From TK10-74A sp965217625 (GTDB lineage Bacteria; Chloroflexota; Dehalococcoidia; Bin125), in assembly GCA_965217625.1 (NCBI GenBank), contig OZ244557.1, positions 2,356,001 through 2,420,000 of the forward strand: a stretch of 64,000 nt of DNA, given 5' to 3'. Below are positions 42,494 to 49,427 of the stretch, in pieces. The translations under genes and the position numbers were made by a program. The number at the start of each line of letters is the position of its first letter. Position 1 is the stretch's first letter. Under the pieces are notes generated by a model that made no database searches, had not been told where the DNA came from, and saw only the letters and a program-made list of their open reading frames with translations.

Positions 42494-42513
42494 AAGGGAA
42501 TCGAGGAGTGGCG

Positions 42514-43341
42514 ATGGAGCGGCCGACGGCCCTGATCACGGGCGGCAACGCGGGCATCGGCAAGGCCGCGGCCAAGCAGTTGCTCGAACGGGGCTGGGAG
42601 GTCGTGATCACGGCCCGGCGCCCGCGGACCGGCCAGGCGACGGTCGACGCGTTGCAGCGCTACGGGCCGGTCTCGTGGCTCCCGCTCGACCTCGCCCGGC
42701 TGGACTCAGTGCGTGACTGCGCGGCCCGCCTGGCCGGCGATCGGCCGCGCCTCGACGTCCTGATCAACAACGCCGGCACGGTCCGCTCGCGGCGCGAGCT
42801 TAGCCAGGACGGCTTCGAGCTCACCCTGCAGACGAACCACCTGGGCCCCTTCCTGCTGACGCACCTGCTGCGACCGGCGCTGGAGGCGGCCGACGCCCCC
42901 CGCATCGTCAACGTCAGCTCGACGATGCACCGGCGCTCGCGCGGCCTCGACTTCGACGACCTGCAGATGGAGAACGGCTACGGTCCGGTCCGCGCCTACG
43001 CCGACACGAAGCTGGCCAACATCTACTTCACGCGCGAGCTGGCGCGGCGCTGGCCCGAGGTTGTGTCGAACGCGGTGCATCCCGGCGGCGTGCGCACCGA
43101 GCTGGGCGGCGGCGGCGAGATTCGCGCCCCCGGCCGCTGGGTCTGGTGGTTGATGAAGCGCTTCCTGCTCCCGCCGGGCAGCGGCGCGGCGCCCGTCGTG
43201 CGGCTGGCGGCCGACGACCTCGCGGGCGCCAACGGCGCCTACTTCCATCGCTTCAAGCAGCCGACGCTGCTCGGCCCCGCCGCCGACGACGAGGCCGCGC
43301 GCCGCCTCTGGCAGGCCAGCGAATCGCTGCTGGGCATGTGA
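42514..43341 (+). CDS. SDR family oxidoreductase (retinol dehydrogenase-like)
   Basis: A 275-residue SDR of the RDH/WWOX-like group. ALITGGNAGIGKAAAKQL binds NADP(H). VLINNAGTVRS, then VNVSSTMHRRSRGLDF (Ser) and RAYADTKLANIYF (Tyr-x3-Lys with the N typical of this group) form the active site. AVHPGGVRTELG is the post-active-site loop. It lies 20 nt after crcB, third gene of that unit. GAGGAG precedes the ATG at 42514; an in-frame GTG at 42508 overlaps that site. Substrate unknown. Confidence 0.9.
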   Translation: MERPTALITGGNAGIGKAAAKQLLERGWEVVITARRPRTGQATVDALQRYGPVSWLPLDLARLDSVRDCAARLAGDRPRLDVLINNAGTVRSRRELSQDGFELTLQTNHLGPFLLTHLLRPALEAADAPRIVNVSSTMHRRSRGLDFDDLQMENGYGPVRAYADTKLANIYFTRELARRWPEVVSNAVHPGGVRTELGGGGEIRAPGRWVWWLMKRFLLPPGSGAAPVVRLAADDLAGANGAYFHRFKQPTLLGPAADDEAARRLWQASESLLGM

Positions 43342-43377
43342 GCCCGGCACCCCGTCGCGATCACCGCCGCCGCGCCC

Positions 43378-43383
43378 TAGACT
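43378..43383 (+). promoter_or_regulatory. -10 box TAGACT for the seleno-peroxiredoxin
   Basis: TAGACT follows the SDR stop by 36 nt and lies 8 nt before ATG 43392 and 20 nt before the preferred ATG 43404, so the gene can be transcribed independently of the crcB unit. No good -35 is visible. Confidence 0.38.
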
Positions 43384-43403
43384 GGGCCCGGATGGGAGTC
43401 CCC

Positions 43404-43865
43404 ATGCTGCAAGCAGGCGATGCGATGCCCGAGTTCACCCTGCGGAACCCGGAGCGGGAGAAGTTCACCGACGCGGAACTGCGAGGCGCGGTCGCCGTCG
43501 TGGCGTTCTACCCGATGTCGTTCACCGGCGGTTGAACGCGCGAGATGGAGGGCTTCCAGCGCCGCTACGCGGAGCTGCAGGCCCTCGACGCCCGGGTCGT
43601 GGGCGTCAGCACGGACTCCTGGGCCACGCAGGGGGCGTTCGCCAAGCAGCTGGGGCTCGAGTTCCCGCTGCTCTCAGACTGGCCCAACGGCCGCACCGTC
43701 GCGACCTTCGGCGTCCAGCGCGAGCAGGGCCCGACGGCGCGGCGGGCCACGTTCGTCTTCGACGCCGGCGGCGTGCTGCGTGAGGTGATCGACGACGAGC
43801 GCTCGATGGAGGCCCACCCCAACGGCGCGCTGGCGGCCGTTCAGCGGATCTCGGAGGGCGGCTAG
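43404..43865 (+). CDS. peroxiredoxin-family selenoprotein, Sec (TGA) at the peroxidatic position
   Basis: Read through one in-frame TGA (43533-43535) this is a complete AhpC/TSA-fold protein of 153 residues. MLQAGDAMPEFTLRN opens the fold, VVAFYPMSFTGG precedes the TGA, and TREMEGFQRRY follows. The TGA is exactly where the catalytic Cys of FxGxCTxEM peroxiredoxins sits (residue 44). The frame continues through VVGVSTDSWATQGAFAKQLG, FPLLSDWP and FVFDAGG to TAG. No cysteine occurs in the rest of the protein. GGGAG lies 5 nt before ATG 43404; an alternative ATG at 43392 lies 8 nt after a TAGACT box. The alternative is a pseudogene or a base error at one codon. Confidence 0.8.
43538..43565 (+). 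promoter_or_regulatory. bacterial SECIS-like stem-loop after the in-frame TGA
   Basis: Immediately after the TGA the RNA can fold into an upper stem UGGA/UCCA (43546-43549 with 43555-43558) with apical loop GGGCU (43550-43554). Below it are an internal loop and a lower GCGCG/CGC-CGC stem (43538-43542 with 43560-43565, one bulged C). The loop guanines are 15-17 nt after the TGA, in the range where bacterial SECIS loops bind SelB. Folding was done by eye. Confidence 0.5.
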
Positions 43866-45466
43866 GGCCAGACCATCCGCTTGTGCGGGCGATCGGCCAG
43901 CCGCTTCAGCTTCGGCTGCGCCAGCTTCACGAACTGACAGGCCAGGCGCCGCGTCTCCCGCGGGTCGATCAGGTCGATGACGTCGAAGTCGTGCGCCGCC
44001 TTGATCGGCGAGCGCAGGCGCAGCAGCCGCTCCTCGATCATCAGCCGGTGCGCGTCGGGGTCGGGCGCGGCCTCGATCTCGCGCTTGTAGGCCGCCGCGA
44101 CGCCCCCCTCGATGGGGATGCCGCCCCACTCGCCGGCCGGCCAGCCGAAGCGCAGGTTGACGTTGAACGGGTGGCCGATGCTGTGCGGCGCGTCGGCCGC
44201 CACCCCGTACGACTTGCGCACCGCGAACTCCACCTTGGGCACTTCCGCCTCGGCGCTGGCGAGCAGCGCCCGCGCCCCGCGCCGCATCTGCGCGCCCCGC
44301 TCGGCCGCCGATCCCAGCATGAAGCCGGGCATGTCCAGGAAGATCACCATGGGCAGGTTGAACGCGTCGCACAGCATTACGAAGTGGGCGTACTTGTCGG
44401 CCGCCGGGCCGTCCATGGCGCCGGCCATGACCATCGGGTCGTTGCCGATGATGCCGGCGCTGTAGCCGTCGAAGCGGCCGAAGCCCGTGATCAGCGAGCC
44501 GCCGAAGTGGCGCCGCATCTCGAAGAACTCGCCGTTGTCCACCACCAGCTCGATCAAGCGGCGCGGGTCGTAGCCGCGCGTGCGCTTGGGCGGCACGATG
44601 TTGAGCAGCTCTTCCACAGGCCGGTGCGGGTCGTCGCCGGTTTCGATCCGCTCGGCCACGCCGTACATGTTGTCCGGCAGGTACGAGAGGAAGCTGCGGA
44701 TCTGGTCGAAGAGGTCTTCCTCGTCCTCGGCCGCGTTGTCGACCTCGCCGCTGGTGTGGACGTGCATCTTGTAGCCGCCCAGGTCGTCCTTGTGGATCCG
44801 CTCCCCGATCGCCCGCTCCACGACCGGCGGCCCCGACGGGAAGACCTGCGACTGCTCCTTGACCATGCAGTTGAAGTGCGACATGCAGCCGGAGGCGGCG
44901 GGCAGCCCGGCGCAGGCCCCCATGAACCCCGCCGCGACGGGCACGTTGCGCATCAGCTCCGCCAGCTGCCACCAGCCGTCGCCCTGCGGCAGCGCCATGC
45001 GACCCGAGTGCTCGTCGGACTTGGAGCTGTGCCCCACGCCCTCAATCAGCGCGACGTAGGGGATGCCGTAGGTCAGCGACAGCGGCTGCGTGTACTGCCG
45101 GGGCCCTTTGTGCACGTCGTGCGGGCTGCCGCCGGAGATCGTGAAGTCGTCGCCGCCGATGGCCACCGGCCGGCCGTTGATCTCGGCCAGGCCCATGACG
45201 TAGGCGCCGGGCTTGAAGTCGGTCAGGTTGCCGTCGGCGTCGTACTCGGTCGCGCCCACGAGCAGGCCCGCCTCCTGGAACGTGCCGGGGTCGGCCAGCC
45301 GTTCCATCCGCTCACGGGCCGTGTACTTGCCCTTCTCGTGGAAGCGCGCGATCCGGTCGAGGCCGCCCATCTCCTGCGCCAGGCCGCGGATGTACTCCAA
45401 CTCGTCGAGCGCCTTCTCCCAGGACTCGCCGGGTTTCCAACTGTCGTGATGGGGGTCTGCGGGCAT
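43862..45466 (-). CDS. acyl-CoA carboxylase, carboxyltransferase (beta) subunit
   Basis: A 534-residue carboxyltransferase of the propionyl-CoA/methylmalonyl-CoA family. Both crotonase-like halves are present. The N-half has GKYTARERMERLADPGTFQEAGLLVG, GGDDFTISGGSPHDVHKG and GVGHSSKSDEHSGRMALPQGDGW; the C-half has RRLIELVVDNGEFFEMRRHFG, IGNDPMVMAGAMDGPAADKYAHFVMLCDAFNLPMVIFLDMPGFMLG-type sequence, and a typical end. It transfers carboxylate from carboxybiotin to an acyl-CoA. It lies downstream of a methylmalonyl-CoA epimerase-like gene in the same direction, which suggests propionyl-CoA use. Its stop overlaps that of the seleno-peroxiredoxin (CTAG). AGGAGCCCCC precedes the ATG. Confidence 0.9.
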   Translation of the reverse strand: MPADPHHDSWKPGESWEKALDELEYIRGLAQEMGGLDRIARFHEKGKYTARERMERLADPGTFQEAGLLVGATEYDADGNLTDFKPGAYVMGLAEINGRPVAIGGDDFTISGGSPHDVHKGPRQYTQPLSLTYGIPYVALIEGVGHSSKSDEHSGRMALPQGDGWWQLAELMRNVPVAAGFMGACAGLPAASGCMSHFNCMVKEQSQVFPSGPPVVERAIGERIHKDDLGGYKMHVHTSGEVDNAAEDEEDLFDQIRSFLSYLPDNMYGVAERIETGDDPHRPVEELLNIVPPKRTRGYDPRRLIELVVDNGEFFEMRRHFGGSLITGFGRFDGYSAGIIGNDPMVMAGAMDGPAADKYAHFVMLCDAFNLPMVIFLDMPGFMLGSAAERGAQMRRGARALLASAEAEVPKVEFAVRKSYGVAADAPHSIGHPFNVNLRFGWPAGEWGGIPIEGGVAAAYKREIEAAPDPDAHRLMIEERLLRLRSPIKAAHDFDVIDLIDPRETRRLACQFVKLAQPKLKRLADRPHKRMVWP

Positions 45467-45547
45467 GGGGGCTCCTGCCGATCGGCGATGACGCGGGCAG
45501 CCTACATCGCGGCGACCGTTCGGGCCGCGACCGGCGTCCGTGACGGG

Positions 45548-46009
45548 CTACGTCCGCGTCTGGCTCCCGCCCTGGCGGCGCCGATCCCGCAGCGGCACCA
45601 ACTCCGTGAGGATGCCGCCGGCGCTCTTGGGGTAGAAGAACGCCGCCCTGATCGGGCCCAGCTCGATGCGGCGCAGGCCTTGCTCCTCCAGCTCGCGCGC
45701 CGCCGCCTCGACATCGCGGCAGGCGTAGCCCAGGTGGTGCAGGCCCGGACCGAAGCGCGCCAGCCGCCGGCTCGTGCCGGTGTTGGCGCCGGGCAGCGGG
45801 ATCAGCACCTCCAGGTAGGTCTCACCCTCCCCGATCTTGACGAAGTAGTTGTGGGTCTGCTCGGGCTCGAAGAAGATCTTCTCCAGGTTGTCGGGGTCCG
45901 TGATGTTGCGGTCCAGGCTGAGCCCCATCTGACGCTCCAGCACGTCGCTGGCCTGCGGCCAGGTCTCCGCGACGATGCCCACGTGGTCCAGCCGTACGAG
46001 TCCAGACAT
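45548..46009 (-). CDS. VOC family protein, methylmalonyl-CoA epimerase-like
   Basis: A 153-residue VOC protein. RLDHVGIVAETWPQASDVLERQMGL and, 80 residues on, LHHLGYACRDVEAAARELEEQGLR supply the two histidine metal ligands; GGILTELVPL carries the closing Glu. YLEVLIPLPG fits the methylmalonyl-CoA epimerase pattern (E-LLEP-like). It would interconvert (R)- and (S)-methylmalonyl-CoA, consistent with the carboxylase 81 nt downstream. ATG 46009 has GGGGGAGG at 6 nt; ATG 46015 directly abuts that site and is rejected. Other VOC functions are possible. Confidence 0.8.
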   Translation of the reverse strand: MSGLVRLDHVGIVAETWPQASDVLERQMGLSLDRNITDPDNLEKIFFEPEQTHNYFVKIGEGETYLEVLIPLPGANTGTSRRLARFGPGLHHLGYACRDVEAAARELEEQGLRRIELGPIRAAFFYPKSAGGILTELVPLRDRRRQGGSQTRT

Positions 46010-46093
46010 TGTCATCCTCCCCCTGATTGCCGGGTCTCCCGCCCGGGAGAGCCGTCGTGGCGAGCACGATAGCGCAGCGCCGGGACGGCCCGC

Positions 46094-46834
46094 TCAGACG
46101 CCCAGGCTCGCGCCGCCGTCGACGAGCAGGGCGGCGCCGGTGATGAAGCGCGCCTGCTGCGAGCAGAGGAAGGCGACGGCCTGACCGAAGTCGTCCGCGT
46201 CGCCGATCACGCCCGTCGGCAGGCTCCGGGCGATCGCGCCCACGTCGGCGTTGTTGCCCCGCAGCCGCGCCGTGTCGTGCGCGCCCGGCTGGACCGAGTT
46301 CACCGTCACGCCGTCCTTCGCGACCTCCCGCGCCGTCACCTTCAGGAAGGCGGTCAGCCCGGCGCGCGCCGTCGCCGAGGCGATCAGCTGCGGCGGCGGC
46401 TGCCGCACGCCGAACGACGTGATCGCCACCACGCGGCCCCAGCCCCGCTCCTGCATCGCCGGGATGGCGGCGCGGCACATCGCGATGCTGCCCAGCATCG
46501 CCAGCTCGTTGGCCGTGCGGTACGCCTCGATGTCGGTGCTGGCGAAGGTCCCGGCCGGGGGGCCGCCGCAGTTCGCCACCACGATGTCCACCGTGCCCAG
46601 GCGCCGCTCCGCCTCGGCGATGAACGCCGCGCTGCCCTCGGCCGTGCCCACGTCGGCGACGAGGGGGATGACGTCGCCGTCGATTCCCGCAGCCGCGGCC
46701 TGCAGGCGCTCGCGGTCGCGACCGCAGATCACGACCCGCACCCCCTCGGCCGCCAGCGCCTTCGCCGACGCGAGCCCCAGCCCCGCGGAGGCCGCCGCCA
46801 CGGCCGCGTTCCTGCCTGCCAATCCCAGATCCAT
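46094..46834 (-). CDS. atypical SDR family protein lacking the Tyr-x3-Lys pair
   Basis: A 246-residue SDR-fold protein. The dinucleotide motif is altered but recognisable (AVAAASAGLGLASAKAL), with ICGRDRERL for NADP preference. The fourth-strand motif is VANCGGPPAG in place of NNAG, and after the serine strand (AITSFGV) the segment QLIASATARAGL stands where YxxxK is expected: the pair reads Ser153 and Arg157. The ending ARFITGAALLVDGGASLGV is standard. The NxGGPPxG variety of SDR is known in bacteria, and its chemistry is unclear. GGGAGGGCACGAGC precedes the ATG. Confidence 0.87.
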   Translation of the reverse strand: MDLGLAGRNAAVAAASAGLGLASAKALAAEGVRVVICGRDRERLQAAAAGIDGDVIPLVADVGTAEGSAAFIAEAERRLGTVDIVVANCGGPPAGTFASTDIEAYRTANELAMLGSIAMCRAAIPAMQERGWGRVVAITSFGVRQPPPQLIASATARAGLTAFLKVTAREVAKDGVTVNSVQPGAHDTARLRGNNADVGAIARSLPTGVIGDADDFGQAVAFLCSQQARFITGAALLVDGGASLGV

Positions 46835-46871
46835 GCTCGTGCCCTCCCGTGTCGTGCAATGTGCCGGGGCC

Positions 46872-46906
46872 AGTCTACGTGCCGCGACGCCGTCCTGGGG
46901 TAGACT
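46872..46906. promoter_or_regulatory. back-to-back TAGACT -10 boxes between divergent genes
   Basis: The minus strand reads TAGACT at 46877-46872 (toward the SDR at 46834) and the plus strand reads TAGACT at 46901-46906 (toward the cyclase at 46961). Only 23 bp separate them, so each polymerase footprint would cover the other's -10 region. Confidence 0.4.
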
Positions 46907-46960
46907 CCGCCCGCACGCGCGCACGTGGCGCGCCGATGCAGACGCGGAAAGGGAGGCATC

Positions 46961-47890
46961 GTGGCGATCAAACAGCTCAGCGGCGCGGACGTGGCGGAGA
47001 TCGCGAAGCAGGTCAGCAACTGGGGCCGCTGGGGCCCCGACGACGAGCGCGGCGCGCTCAACCTGATCACGCCCGAGCGCCGCGCGGCCGCCGCGGCCCT
47101 GATCCACGACGGCGAGACCGTCAGCTGCTCCCGCCCGCTGCCCACCCGCCCGGCGCCCAACAACCCCTTCCCCGTCCAGCACCTCATGCTGGCCACCGGC
47201 GACGCCCCGCCCCGCGTCGGCCCCTCCGGCGCGATGGACTACTTCGCCATCGCCCCCCACGGCATGGCCACCACCCACATCGACGCCCTCTGCCACATCT
47301 TCACCGGCGACAAGATGTTCAACGGCTTCGACCGCTCCGAAGTCCGCAGCGACGGCGCCCACAAGCTCAGCATCATGGCCGGCAAGGACGGCATCCTGGG
47401 GCGCGGCGTCCTCCTCGACATCGCCCGGCTGCGCGGCGTCGACTGGCTGGACAAGGGCGAGCCGATCGGCGTCGAGCATCTGGAGGCCGCCGAGGCGGCC
47501 CAGGGCGTGACTGCCGGCCCCGGCGACATCCTGCTGATCGGTACCGGCCGCGACCGCCTCGAGGCCGAGGCCGGCGGCCCCTGGGACTACATGGAGGGCT
47601 TTGCCGGGCTGCACGCCGAGACCCTGCCCTGGCTGCGCGAGCGCGACATCGCCATGCTGGGCTGCGACGGCGTCTCCGACGTGATGCCCAGCGGCATCCC
47701 CGACGCCTGGATGCCGATGCACGAGGTCGTCATCCCCTGGATGGGCGTGCAGTTGATCGACAACATGCAACTCGACCGTCTGGCGGCCGCCTGCCACGAG
47801 CGGGAGCAGTACGCCTTCTGCCTCGTCTTCGCGCCGCTGCGTCTGCGGCGCGGGACCGCCTCGCCCGTGAACCCCCTGGCCATCTTCTGA
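46961..47890 (+). CDS. cyclase family protein (kynurenine formamidase-like fold)
   Basis: A 309-residue member of the cyclase family (metal-dependent hydrolases including kynurenine formamidase and isatin hydrolase). The metal motif is APHGMATTHIDALCHIF, a variant of HxGTHxDxPxH, with histidines and aspartate conserved. GVTAGPGDILLIGTG and AMLGCDGVSDVMPSG follow, and MHEVVIPWMGVQLIDNMQLD closes the active site. GTG 46961 has AAAGGGAGG at the right distance. The same unit continues with a DinB-like gene after 21 nt. Substrate unknown. Confidence 0.88.
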   Translation: MAIKQLSGADVAEIAKQVSNWGRWGPDDERGALNLITPERRAAAAALIHDGETVSCSRPLPTRPAPNNPFPVQHLMLATGDAPPRVGPSGAMDYFAIAPHGMATTHIDALCHIFTGDKMFNGFDRSEVRSDGAHKLSIMAGKDGILGRGVLLDIARLRGVDWLDKGEPIGVEHLEAAEAAQGVTAGPGDILLIGTGRDRLEAEAGGPWDYMEGFAGLHAETLPWLRERDIAMLGCDGVSDVMPSGIPDAWMPMHEVVIPWMGVQLIDNMQLDRLAAACHEREQYAFCLVFAPLRLRRGTASPVNPLAIF

Positions 47891-47911
47891 GTCGAAAGAC
47901 TGCACACCGCC

Positions 47912-48454
47912 ATGGACGCCGTTCAATTCATCACCCAGACCCTGGCCCAGGCCCAGTTCCGCCTGCGCGTCACCTGCGACGGCCTCGACGACGCGCAGGC
48001 CCGCTGGCGCCCCGCTCCTCAGGCGAACTGCGTCGGCTTCATCCTCTGGCACCTGGCCCGCACCGAGGACAACCTCGCCAGCGCCGAGCAGGGCCTCGAC
48101 ACCCTCTGGGCCGGCGACGGCTGGCACGCCCGCTGCGGCAACGACGTCGAGACGCCGGCGGTGCTCGGCGACCGCCAGTCCGCGCTCGCCCTCGCCATCC
48201 CGCCGCTGCCCCTGCTGCTCGACTATCAGGCCGCGGCGGCCGAGCGCACCCGCGCCCTGCTCGCCGGGCTGTCGGCCGGCGACCTCGACGGCCCCTCGCG
48301 GTCATGGCGGGGCATGCGCCTCGCCGACGTCCTGCGCCACCTGGCGACGCACAAGAACAACCACCACGGCCAGATCGACTTCCTGCGCGGGCTCCAGCAG
48401 GACGACTGGGACCTGCCGCCGGGTACCGGCGTCCGCCTGCCCGGCGACGCCTAG
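47912..48454 (+). CDS. DinB family protein (putative metal-dependent thiol transferase fold)
   Basis: A 180-residue four-helix bundle. Metal-binding histidines are found in FILWHLARTEDN (about 45-56), VLRHLATHKNNHHGQIDFLRG (about 136-156), the latter with the usual H-x3-H spacing; WRPAPQANCVGF precedes the first. DinB/YfiT-like proteins include bacillithiol and mycothiol transferases and many of unknown role. It lies 21 nt after the cyclase stop with no ribosome site of its own, so translation may depend on the upstream gene. Its stop overlaps the convergent SDR stop in CTAG (48451-48454). Confidence 0.85.
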   Translation: MDAVQFITQTLAQAQFRLRVTCDGLDDAQARWRPAPQANCVGFILWHLARTEDNLASAEQGLDTLWAGDGWHARCGNDVETPAVLGDRQSALALAIPPLPLLLDYQAAAAERTRALLAGLSAGDLDGPSRSWRGMRLADVLRHLATHKNNHHGQIDFLRGLQQDDWDLPPGTGVRLPGDA

Positions 48455-49221
48455 CGCGAGTCGACCGTGCCGCCGCTCACGTAGATGCGCTGGCTGCTGA
48501 CGTAGGACGCGCCGGGGCCGCAGAGGAACACGACCACGCTCGCGATCTCCTCCGGCGTGCAGACGTGCCCGAACGCCGACTCGGAGTCGATCTCCCGCAG
48601 CGACTGCACGCCCCGCGTCGCCCGCATCAGCCGGAAGCCCATCTCCGTATCGACCAGCCCCGGCGCGACGATGTTCACGTGGATGCCGTTCGGCAGCTCC
48701 TCCTTCGCCAGCGTGTGCGCGAAGGCCTCCTGCGCCGCCTTGGCCATGTTGTACGGCGACCCGTTGGCCTGCAGGCCCGCCGTCGCGGCACTGGTGATCT
48801 GCACGACGTCGCCGCGCTCCTGCTCGCGCATCTGCGGGATCAGCAGGTGCGCCATGTACCACGATCCGAAGGCGTGCGTGCGCAACACCCGCTCCATCTC
48901 CGCCGGCTCCCCCTCCCCCACCGTGTTGCCCCGCGACGCGATGCCGGCGTTGTTGACCAGGATGCTGATCGGCCCCAGGCGTTCCAGCGCCTGCTCGACC
49001 ATCGCCTCGCAGGCCGCGTAGTCCGACACGTCGGCCTGGAAGATCTCGGCCCGCCGCCCGCCCGCGCGGATCGCCTCCGCGACCTCCTCGGCGTGCCCGG
49101 AGCGCTTGGCGTAGTTGATCGCGACGTCTGCGCCCTCCGCCGCCAGCCCCCGCGCGATCGCCGCGCCGATACCGCGACCGCCGCCCGTGACCAGCGCCGT
49201 CCGTCCATCGAGGTTGCCCAT
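48451..49221 (-). CDS. SDR family oxidoreductase (FabG-like)
   Basis: A 256-residue classical SDR. TALVTGGGRGIGAAIARGL binds the nucleotide, NYAKRSGHAEEVAEAI the cofactor end, ILVNNAGIASRG is the NNAG motif, and QITSAATAGLQAN plus PYNMAKAAQE form the Ser/Tyr/Lys triad. NIVAPGLVDTEMG and the C-terminal YVSSQRIYVSGGTVDSR are typical of 3-oxoacyl reductases. AAGGACATCCC precedes the ATG. It is divergent from the biotin-dependent carboxylase with a 206-nt gap that has no recognised gene. Confidence 0.92.
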   Translation of the reverse strand: MGNLDGRTALVTGGGRGIGAAIARGLAAEGADVAINYAKRSGHAEEVAEAIRAGGRRAEIFQADVSDYAACEAMVEQALERLGPISILVNNAGIASRGNTVGEGEPAEMERVLRTHAFGSWYMAHLLIPQMREQERGDVVQITSAATAGLQANGSPYNMAKAAQEAFAHTLAKEELPNGIHVNIVAPGLVDTEMGFRLMRATRGVQSLREIDSESAFGHVCTPEEIASVVVFLCGPGASYVSSQRIYVSGGTVDSR

Positions 49222-49427
49222 GGGATGTCCTTATCCTTGTCTCCTGCGTGACCGTTGTTGCGAGTCGCCACGCCGGTGCCCCGCGCCCGCCCGCGCCTGT
49301 ACGGTCGGGGCCGGTGCGTCCATTATGGCGACGGTCATGCTAGACCTGCGCGATGGTTGCGTCTTGGCGACGGCCGGGGCGGCGCCGCGCCAGAGCCAGC
49401 CGCGAAGCCTGAGATGAGGGCGAGAGT

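Noticed and set aside
43545..43865. Independent 106-codon gene beginning MEGFQRRY
   Set aside because: It has no ribosome site, lacks the first strands of the thioredoxin fold, and continues the upstream peroxiredoxin frame through a single TGA.
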